Part shown: in pieces, positions 5,700 to 11,529 of the stretch
Numbering within the stretch: position 1 is the first letter of the stretch
Layout of the letters: the number at the start of each line of letters is the position of its first letter
Assembly (NCBI GenBank): GCA_026392535.1
Contig: JAPLBX010000045.1
Location: 1 to 11,529, forward strand
DNA length: 11,529 bases
Direction: 5' to 3'
DNA from: Actinomycetota bacterium
Lineage (GTDB): Bacteria; Actinomycetota; Actinomycetes; S36-B12; UBA5976
Program-made: the position numbers and the translations under genes
The notes under the pieces: generated by a model
Databases searched by the model: none
Seen by the model: the letters and a program-made list of their open reading frames with translations, nothing else
What the model was told of the DNA's origin: nothing

Positions 5700-8600
5700 A
5701 TGTTTGAAGCGGGAACCGCCACAAATCCAGAAAATCCATTTTTCTGGATTGAAGAAGAGCAGAGCGAAACCCCACCTATTGAAATCCTCCACTTTGTTAC
5801 TGCTGTAGTCGTAAGTCAAAATGGCGCAGAGTGGCTACCTTCCACACTTAAGAATCTTCGCAGCCAATCGCGCCCAGTAGATCAATTTGTAGCTGCCGAT
5901 ATTGAAAGCAGTGACGCATCAGTCACTTTGTTGCAAAGTGCTGGTGCAAATTTCATTGTGCATCTCCCTGCAGGTAGCACTCAGAGCATGGCTGCAAATG
6001 CTTGCCTTAAAGAAGCGGATGATCGACCAGAGCATGTGCACTGGTTGTGGATTTTGCATGACGATTCAGCTCCGGAAATTGATGCTCTTGAGAATTTACT
6101 GCATGCTGCAAACTTAAATCCAAATGCAAGTGTTATTGGTAGCAAAGTCACTGACTGGAATGACAGCGAACACGTACTTGAGGTTGATTCATCTATCACT
6201 GCAATCGGAACTCGTTTTACAGTTCTTGAACGTGGGGAACTAGATCAAGGTCAACATGACCGAATTCACTTTAGCCACAGCGTAAGTAGTGCAGGCATGT
6301 TGGCCCGCGTAGATACTTTTGCGCAATTAGGCGGTTTCACTAGGCAGATTCCTCACTACCGAAGTGAATTGGAATTTTGCTGGCGAGTTTGGGAAAACGG
6401 CCAAGAAGTTGTTGTTGCCCCGGAATCTCGAATTCGGCACGCGGCGGCATCTGTTCGTGAGTTACGTAAACAAACTGGTGAGAAAGGTTCACCACATTTT
6501 CTTGACAGAAAAGCTGGCGCTCTTCTAATTTTGTCGCGAACTCCATTTAAATGGCTGTGGGCAAGGTATTTACTACTTCTAATTTCTGGAATCATGCGCG
6601 GAATTGGTTATTTGCTTGTTCAGGATTTCGCAGCAGCTCGCGACGAGTGGCGCGCAACTATTTCTGCACTTCTTAGTCGTGGCCGTATCAAAGAATTGCG
6701 ACTTGCCGTTGGACCTTTGCCAATGAGAAGGGGAATCAGACCACGCTTCAATCAGCAAGTGAGTTTTGCGGCAACCGAAGTTGCTGAGGCAATTGCTGAA
6801 AACTCTGATCGAATACTTAATTCAATTTTCCCAAACCGACCAGATGCGAGCGAACTTGGCTGGAAAGCCGCCGCAATTGCAATTGCAAAGAAGCCGAGTT
6901 CGATCTTGGCTGTACTTTCAATTACTTGGGGTGTTATCGCATCTCGATCAGCTTGGTATGGCCAACAGCTAATTTCAAATTCAACTGGCGTAATGCCAAC
7001 CGACACTAGTCTTTTGTGGAATGAGTTTGTTGCGAACTGGCATGCGGTTGGAATGGGGTCAACTGGCGCTTCACATCCGCTGCAAGCAGTCATCGCTCTT
7101 TTCTCAATATTTACTTTTAATAATCCGGCAACTTTTGTAGTTATCTTGTCTGCATTAGGTGCTTGGCTTGCAGCCTTGTCATTGCACTTATCACTTCGAA
7201 GTTTCTTGCCTCATGCTGGTACCAGAGTTTGGCTCGCTGGGTTGTATGGATTGTCTCCAACAATGACCGGGGCAATCAGCGGTGGCGATATCGCATTAAT
7301 CATTTCGGCTATTTTGTTGCCGCCAACCATTTTGTTGTTGCGCAGAGCTTTGATTAGTTGGCGAGCTGCTGCACTAGCTGCAATGACTACTGCAATTTTG
7401 GCAAGTATTTGGCCCGCAATCTGGTTCGTGTTTATCGCAGTCATTGCATACCAACTCAAACAAACCGGTGCAGGTCGCAATATTCGAATTCGTTTCCTAG
7501 TGATTTTCTTAGGTTCAGTTCTATTAACCGCACCATGGTCGTTAGAGGTAATTTCTCATCCATTGCGCTGGTTTGTGGAATTTGGCGCTAGTGCTAGAGA
7601 GATTGCCCCAGCATGGAGTGTTCTGTTCGGATCAAGCCAGAGCCATCAACACACAGGTTGGTGGTGGAGTTTTGCGCTATTTCTAGTTGCTCTGGTTTCG
7701 CTCTTGGATCGACGAACTAATCGCATCAGCACAATCGCCTGGTCGTTCATTGCAGTTATTGTTAGCGTGAGCCTGGTTGGTCAATTTGTTGCAACTATTG
7801 TTAACGACGCAATCGTGCAGCCTTCACTTTCAGTTGCGGCTATCGCGGCAAATGGTGCGATGATTTTGTGCCTCGCAGCCAGCGCATCTAGCATTCGAGT
7901 TCAACTTGACCGAACTGATTTTGGTTGGCGTCAAATATCAACGGCAATTGCAGCAATATTGATTACAGCGATGCCTATTGTTGGTTTGATTCAAAACAGC
8001 ATTGCTGCAGATTTATCCACTGGGTTACGCAGAGAGTCAGAAATATCCGGCAGCGCTTTGCGTGGATTTACCGACCCGCTTCGCCTTCGCACCCTGCTCG
8101 TTTCGACGGAAGCTGATGGCGCAATAGCGGTAGAGATATTGGATGGCCGACTACGAATTTTGGGAGATAAAGAAATAGTCGATACCAGTGACAAGGTTGT
8201 GCTGTCTCAACGAGTTGCTGCTTGGCTAAATGGATATGACACTTCATTGGAAAATCCACTTCGCAAACTCGGCATTGGGTATGTTGCTGTTCCATTTGAA
8301 GATGACGCGCTTAACCGAGTTTCGTCTCGGGGAAATCTAGAGCGGTTAATTACAGCGCGAAATTCCAAGTTGCTAAATATTTGGCGTTTAACTGACGTGC
8401 AATCGCGTGCGTATGTATCAGATGGAATTGACGAATTTGCACTTCCAGATATCCAACGAGCCCCGTTGCCACCAGACGTCAAGGGAGTAATCACGCCAAG
8501 TGAATTTGTCCGTGAACTGCGGCTTGCAGATCGCACTTCAGATCAGTGGGTGGCAACTTTGGATGGGAAAGTATTGAAAACCATCGAAGGCGAAACCCTG

Positions 8601-8765
8601 GCTTGGAAAATACCAAAACGGGCATCGGGCGAAATTGTGATCCAATTTGATAGTGGTAGAAGGCTGGGATGGCTGGTCATTGCATTCAGCACTTTGCTTG
8701 CCTTGTTGGTTGTACTAGCTCCTCGACGTCGACACAGTTATCGCGATGAATGGCTGGATGAATAA
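5700..8765 (+). CDS. Family 2 glycosyltransferase fused to a polytopic membrane domain
   Basis: The 1021-residue product is a large integral-membrane glycosyltransferase, likely to build or extend an envelope glycan. The N-terminal GT2 domain spans about residues 33-243. It starts with VTAVVVSQNG (33-42), has the nucleotide-sugar and metal-binding LHDDS (119-123), an SSAGML acceptor-loop-like stretch, and ELEFCWR (223-229) in place of the usual ED-x-D-L-x-x-R helix. A membrane segment follows (about 285-306). Residues 400-770 hold roughly nine more hydrophobic segments, and a W-H-x-V-G-x-G region (447-453) recalls the GT-C-like arabinofuranosyltransferase AftD. Residues 770-985 are a soluble, presumably external domain. 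A last membrane segment (989-1008) ends in a basic tail. The stop overlaps the next start by one base (TAATG), so translation of the DUF5719 gene is probably coupled. The GT2 call is firm; sugar, acceptor and second catalytic activity are unknown. Confidence 0.85.
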   Translation: MFEAGTATNPENPFFWIEEEQSETPPIEILHFVTAVVVSQNGAEWLPSTLKNLRSQSRPVDQFVAADIESSDASVTLLQSAGANFIVHLPAGSTQSMAANACLKEADDRPEHVHWLWILHDDSAPEIDALENLLHAANLNPNASVIGSKVTDWNDSEHVLEVDSSITAIGTRFTVLERGELDQGQHDRIHFSHSVSSAGMLARVDTFAQLGGFTRQIPHYRSELEFCWRVWENGQEVVVAPESRIRHAAASVRELRKQTGEKGSPHFLDRKAGALLILSRTPFKWLWARYLLLLISGIMRGIGYLLVQDFAAARDEWRATISALLSRGRIKELRLAVGPLPMRRGIRPRFNQQVSFAATEVAEAIAENSDRILNSIFPNRPDASELGWKAAAIAIAKKPSSILAVLSITWGVIASRSAWYGQQLISNSTGVMPTDTSLLWNEFVANWHAVGMGSTGASHPLQAVIALFSIFTFNNPATFVVILSALGAWLAALSLHLSLRSFLPHAGTRVWLAGLYGLSPTMTGAISGGDIALIISAILLPPTILLLRRALISWRAAALAAMTTAILASIWPAIWFVFIAVIAYQLKQTGAGRNIRIRFLVIFLGSVLLTAPWSLEVISHPLRWFVEFGASAREIAPAWSVLFGSSQSHQHTGWWWSFALFLVALVSLLDRRTNRISTIAWSFIAVIVSVSLVGQFVATIVNDAIVQPSLSVAAIAANGAMILCLAASASSIRVQLDRTDFGWRQISTAIAAILITAMPIVGLIQNSIAADLSTGLRRESEISGSALRGFTDPLRLRTLLVSTEADGAIAVEILDGRLRILGDKEIVDTSDKVVLSQRVAAWLNGYDTSLENPLRKLGIGYVAVPFEDDALNRVSSRGNLERLITARNSKLLNIWRLTDVQSRAYVSDGIDEFALPDIQRAPLPPDVKGVITPSEFVRELRLADRTSDQWVATLDGKVLKTIEGETLAWKIPKRASGEIVIQFDSGRRLGWLVIAFSTLLALLVVLAPRRRHSYRDEWLDE

Positions 8766-10198
8766 TGATTGCTAGATACGTAAACAAGTTACGAGACATC
8801 ATTAAGGTGCTATTTGGTGAATCTCTGATGATATTCATCGTAATTGCAGTTATTGCCGTCTCAGCAAGTTTGTCTTTCTGGCGTAATCCGACCGTTGGAA
8901 GTGTTGAGTTTGCTCCACCAAAACTTGTTAACGACTCAATATGTGTGGCATGGCAAAATCAGTTCTCATCAGCCAAATCTGCTTTGTATACCGTCAATGG
9001 CGCATTGAATAGTGAATCAGAAGAATTGAATGTTGACGTTGATGGTCGCGCAATTGGTTTAGCAGAAGGTTTTTATCGTTCTTTCGCGATGACTCCAGGG
9101 TCTTCAGATCGCGTATTGGCAGACGGAAAAGATTCGCCGCAACTTTCTAACTTTGTATTTGCAACCGAAGCGCCAAAAAATATGTCAGGCTTTGCGGTAG
9201 ATGTTTGTCGTGCACCACAATCAAATTGGTGGTTCAACGGGATTACTACTACCGCTGGATATGGCGCAACTTTGGTAATGGTCAATCCAGATAACACCGA
9301 CACAGTAGTTGCGGTTGAAGCATTTAGTCCGCTTGGCAAATATGAATTGGGTGAAAATCGCCGTTTGGTCATTCCTGGAGATTCAACCCGAATTATTGAT
9401 TTAACAGAAGTTATGCCTGGCGTGAAATCAGCAAGTTTGTTCATCAAGTCGCTAGATGGGCGGGTTGTTGCAAATGTTCAGTCCGAAGTTATTAAGGGTT
9501 TGAGATCTCGTGGACGCTCTTACATAACACCAGTTCAGAATTCTGCTAAAGAAATTGTTATTTCTAGAATTCCGCTAACTGCGAATTTACCTAAATTACA
9601 TTTACTTGCAACCGATGAAGATGCAGTGATTACTGTTACAGCACATACTGCTTCTGGTGAATTTGTATTGCATGGACTAAATGGGTTTCTGCTTTCTAAA
9701 AATAAGCAAAAGGTGATTGATTTAAGTAAAGCTCAAAGTGGGGAAGCACTCGCTCTAACAATTTCATCCGATAAACCAGTTTTAGCGTCGGCAAGTTATT
9801 TCGGCCCCAACAAGGGATTAGGTGATTATGAAGTTGTAGTTGGCGTGCCAGCTATTAAGGCTCATGCAACTTTTGTAGTTCCGAGTGGCGTTACGAAAAC
9901 TGCTTTAGTACTTGGCGGTTTACAAGATCTAACTTTGCAAGTCACCCTAAGAGTGGCCGGCCAAACTAAGTGGTCACGAAACGTCTCAGTGGTTGCGGGC
10001 AAATTTGTGAATCAAGTTTTTGCCACTCGACTCCCTGCTGGAAGTGTTGTCACAATCGAATCCCAAGACGGCGAGTTTTATGCCACAGCAATTTTCACTA
10101 AACGTAGCTCGATTGGTGAAATTAGTGCGGTCTTGCCAATGCTCGATCCGGAATCTCAAATATCGCGTGGAGTTCGGCTAACTTTGGCGATCAGTTAA
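8765..10198 (+). CDS. DUF5719 family membrane-anchored protein
   Basis: This is a 477-residue protein of unknown function. A short basic N-terminus leads into one membrane segment (about 20-38), so the remaining ~435 residues should lie outside the cytoplasmic membrane. The body is rich in beta-strand-like alternating stretches. It contains the segment with Cys148, WWFNG (155-159) and a following MVNPDN, which I associate with DUF5719. Cys60 and Cys148 are visible and could form a disulfide. No catalytic motif is recognisable. Its ATG overlaps the stop of the glycosyltransferase (TAATG), and only a weak ribosome-binding sequence is present, so coupled translation and a joint role in the same envelope glycan pathway are likely. 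The neighbour order glycosyltransferase-DUF5719-DUF3499-phosphomannomutase is what I recall from other Actinobacteria. The family call rests on motif memory and context. Confidence 0.7.
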   Translation: MIARYVNKLRDIIKVLFGESLMIFIVIAVIAVSASLSFWRNPTVGSVEFAPPKLVNDSICVAWQNQFSSAKSALYTVNGALNSESEELNVDVDGRAIGLAEGFYRSFAMTPGSSDRVLADGKDSPQLSNFVFATEAPKNMSGFAVDVCRAPQSNWWFNGITTTAGYGATLVMVNPDNTDTVVAVEAFSPLGKYELGENRRLVIPGDSTRIIDLTEVMPGVKSASLFIKSLDGRVVANVQSEVIKGLRSRGRSYITPVQNSAKEIVISRIPLTANLPKLHLLATDEDAVITVTAHTASGEFVLHGLNGFLLSKNKQKVIDLSKAQSGEALALTISSDKPVLASASYFGPNKGLGDYEVVVGVPAIKAHATFVVPSGVTKTALVLGGLQDLTLQVTLRVAGQTKWSRNVSVVAGKFVNQVFATRLPAGSVVTIESQDGEFYATAIFTKRSSIGEISAVLPMLDPESQISRGVRLTLAIS

Positions 10199-10207
10199 TC
10201 GCACTGT

Positions 10208-10252
10208 CAAAGGGTGTCAAAACCTTTGGAATCCCCAGTTGAGACTTAACCT
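10208..10252 (+). promoter_or_regulatory. Hairpin and candidate leaderless promoter for the DUF3499 gene
   Basis: CAAAGG (10208-10213) and CCTTTG (10223-10228) form a perfect 6-bp inverted repeat with a 9-base loop just after the DUF5719 stop; no T-run follows. TTTGGA (10225-10230), a 16-base spacer and TAACCT (10247-10252) form a possible promoter whose start point would fall at or next to the GTG at 10259. No Shine-Dalgarno sequence is seen. The hairpin overlaps the -35, so it could be an operator or a weak terminator. Confidence 0.4.
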
Positions 10253-10258
10253 GACCCT

Positions 10259-10600
10259 GTGAGTACAAATCGCAAATGTTCACGGCCATTGTGTTCTAAG
10301 AACGCAGTTGCCACTTTGACATATGTGTATGGCGAATCAACCATGGTGCTCGGTCCACTTGCAACATTCAACGAACCACATTGCTATGACCTTTGCGACA
10401 ACCACAGCCAAGCAACAACTCCACCGCGGGGCTGGGAATTGGTCAAACTTGAAACTGACCCAGAATCTCTCAAACCGAGCACAGCTGACCTTGAACTGTT
10501 GGCTCAGGCAGTACGTGATTCTGCGCATTCCAGCCAAAGCGTGGGCGAGCTTGAGAATTCTGGGCGCCGCGGGCACCTGCAAGTTGTGCGCGACCTCTAA
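10259..10600 (+). CDS. DUF3499 family zinc-ribbon-like small protein
   Basis: This is a 113-residue cytoplasmic protein of unknown function in a family restricted to Actinobacteria as far as I know. The conserved N-terminal half shows C-x4-C (Cys7, Cys12), then TYVYGESTMVLGPLA (21-35), and an H-x-YDLC-x2-H element (His41, Cys42, Cys46, His49). Cys7, Cys12, Cys46 and His49 could bind one zinc ion. PPRGWELVKL follows and is also typical. The C-terminal ~45 residues are low in conserved features. GTG at 10259 is chosen because it places the first cysteine at residue 7, as in relatives; it has no ribosome-binding site and may be the first base of a leaderless message. The phosphomannomutase start follows after 31 bases. 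The position beside the GDP-mannose gene is conserved, which hints at an envelope-linked or regulatory role, but this is inference. Confidence 0.82.
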   Translation: MSTNRKCSRPLCSKNAVATLTYVYGESTMVLGPLATFNEPHCYDLCDNHSQATTPPRGWELVKLETDPESLKPSTADLELLAQAVRDSAHSSQSVGELENSGRRGHLQVVRDL

Positions 10601-10619
10601 TTGCTCCATGAGCCGCAGG

Positions 10620-10625
10620 TAGGCT
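10620..10625 (+). promoter_or_regulatory. Possible -10 element for phosphomannomutase
   Basis: TAGGCT fits the actinobacterial -10 pattern TANNNT and ends six bases before ATG at 10632, which would give a leaderless transcript. The overlapping AGGTAGG (10617-10623), eight bases from ATG, could instead serve as a weak ribosome-binding site. No good -35 is present. Confidence 0.25.
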
Positions 10626-10631
10626 TGAGGT

Positions 10632-11529
10632 ATGCGGGATTTAAATCAAATTATCAAGGCTTATGACGTTCGCGGCACTTATCCCGACCAAATCAACGCT
10701 GACCTAGCCCGAGAAGTTGGGGCTGCATTTGTGGAAGTGATTGCTGTCCGCAAGAGTGATGGCGGCCCTGGTGTAGTTGTGATTGGTCACGATATGCGGC
10801 CAAGTTGCCCGCAATTAGTTGCAGCCTTTTCTGATGGTGTGAAATCCCAAGGGTGCGACGTAATTCAGATCGGCCTTTGTTCAACCGATGGTCTTTATTT
10901 CGCATCCGGCCACCTAAACCTGCCAGGTGCAATGTTCACTGCTAGTCACAACCCAGCTCAATACAACGGCATAAAACTTTGCAAGCAAGGTGCAGCTCCC
11001 GTTGGGCAAGAAACCGGACTACGCCAAATCAAAGAAATGATTGAAAGTGGATGGAAGTCTGACTACGCAGGTGAAGTTGGCACCGAGACTGACCAAGACT
11101 TGGTAACAGAATATGCAAATTACCTAAACAAATTGGTCGACCTTAGAAATATCCGACCATTGAAAGTTGTAATCGATACGGGTAACGGCATGGGTGGATT
11201 TACAGTTCCGTTGGTTTTGAAGAATTTACCACTTGAAATAACTGAAATGTATTTCGAACTAGATGGAACTTTTCCAAATCATGAAGCAAATCCAATCGAA
11301 CCTGCAAACTTGGTTGACCTACAAAACAAAGTCAAAGAAGTTGGTGCAGATATTGGTTTAGCTTTCGATGGCGATGCAGATCGCTGTTTTGTTGTGGATG
11401 AAAAGGGTGGGATTGTTAGCCCATCCATTCTGACTGCTTTGATTGCAAATCGTGAACTGAAAAAACATCCAAAAGCAACCATCATCCATAACTTGATTAC
11501 ATCTCGGAGTGTTCCAGAACTTGTCATCA
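10632..11529 (+). CDS. manB: Phosphomannomutase/phosphoglucomutase, 3' part cut by window edge
   Basis: Alpha-D-phosphohexomutases interconvert mannose-6-phosphate and mannose-1-phosphate through a phosphoserine enzyme. The product supplies the guanylyltransferase encoded upstream. From ATG 10632, 299 codons are visible of the usual ~450. Domain 1 begins with IIKAYDVRGTYP (7-18) and carries the active-site TASHNP (103-108) with phosphorylated Ser105. Domain 2 begins near KVVIDTGNGMGG. The metal-binding loop DGDADR (246-251, Asp246, Asp248, Asp250) starts domain 3. The sugar-specificity loop and the phosphate-binding C-terminal domain lie beyond the window. The start is set by the family N-terminus; the ribosome-binding site is weak. 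Bifunctional phosphoglucomutase activity is possible, but the actinobacterial neighbourhood (WhiB2, DUF3499, guanylyltransferase) favours the mannose role. No frameshift is seen in the visible part. Confidence 0.93.
   Translation, partial: MRDLNQIIKAYDVRGTYPDQINADLAREVGAAFVEVIAVRKSDGGPGVVVIGHDMRPSCPQLVAAFSDGVKSQGCDVIQIGLCSTDGLYFASGHLNLPGAMFTASHNPAQYNGIKLCKQGAAPVGQETGLRQIKEMIESGWKSDYAGEVGTETDQDLVTEYANYLNKLVDLRNIRPLKVVIDTGNGMGGFTVPLVLKNLPLEITEMYFELDGTFPNHEANPIEPANLVDLQNKVKEVGADIGLAFDGDADRCFVVDEKGGIVSPSILTALIANRELKKHPKATIIHNLITSRSVPELVI

Noticed and set aside
6875..6893. Short GCAATT repeats
   Set aside because: They encode an Ala-Ile run in the glycosyltransferase membrane region and look like ordinary codon repetition, not a repeat element.
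8013..8021. TTATCCACT, a DnaA-box-like 9-mer
   Set aside because: One mismatch, single copy, inside the glycosyltransferase gene; not enough to suggest an origin or regulatory site.
10337..10609. Antisense and alternative-frame open frames over the DUF3499 gene
   Set aside because: DUF3499 motifs are clear in the chosen frame; the others show no family features.

Overview
This window looks like chromosomal DNA from a low-GC, compact actinobacterium. A WhiB-family Fe-S regulator, an LCP-family ligase, DUF5719 and DUF3499 proteins and a GDP-mannose gene pair are together typical of Actinobacteria. The base composition (roughly mid-40s % GC by eye), short intergenic gaps and near-absence of non-coding DNA suggest a streamlined freshwater lineage such as the acI group (Ca. 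Nanopelagicales). The genus is an inference; the phylum is well supported.

Layout. Bases 1-497 (minus strand) hold the N-terminal part of an LCP-family cell-wall polymer ligase. A 174-base divergent intergenic region separates it from a secreted 1164-residue SpoIID/LytB-type protein (672-4166), whose glycan-acting core lies between two sets of degenerate cell-wall-binding (CWB2-like) repeats. Twenty-six bases later comes a mannose-1-phosphate guanylyltransferase (4193-5233). A 160-base regulatory region (5234-5393) carries two DnaA-box-like 9-mers and a promoter ahead of a whiB2/whmD-type gene (5394-5645). Next are a 1021-residue family 2 glycosyltransferase fused to a polytopic membrane domain (5700-8765), a DUF5719 membrane-anchored protein that overlaps it by one base (8765-10198), a small zinc-ribbon-like DUF3499 protein (10259-10600), and the first 299 codons of phosphomannomutase (10632 to the window end).

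How the genes fit together. Phosphomannomutase makes mannose-1-phosphate, and the guanylyltransferase turns it into GDP-mannose. The membrane glycosyltransferase, with DUF5719 as likely partner, is placed to build or extend an envelope glycan. The LCP protein would attach such polymers to peptidoglycan, and the SpoIID-like protein would bind the wall and cut or remodel glycan strands. WhiB2 relatives control septation in mycobacteria, so the locus reads as an envelope and division module. The whiB-GDP-mannose-DUF3499 neighbourhood is known from other Actinobacteria. The less usual parts are the 3+3 repeat architecture of the SpoIID protein, the paired DnaA-box-like sites upstream of whiB, and several starts that look leaderless.

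No tRNA, rRNA, CRISPR array, insertion sequence or prophage signature was seen, and no gene-free stretch exceeds 300 bases.
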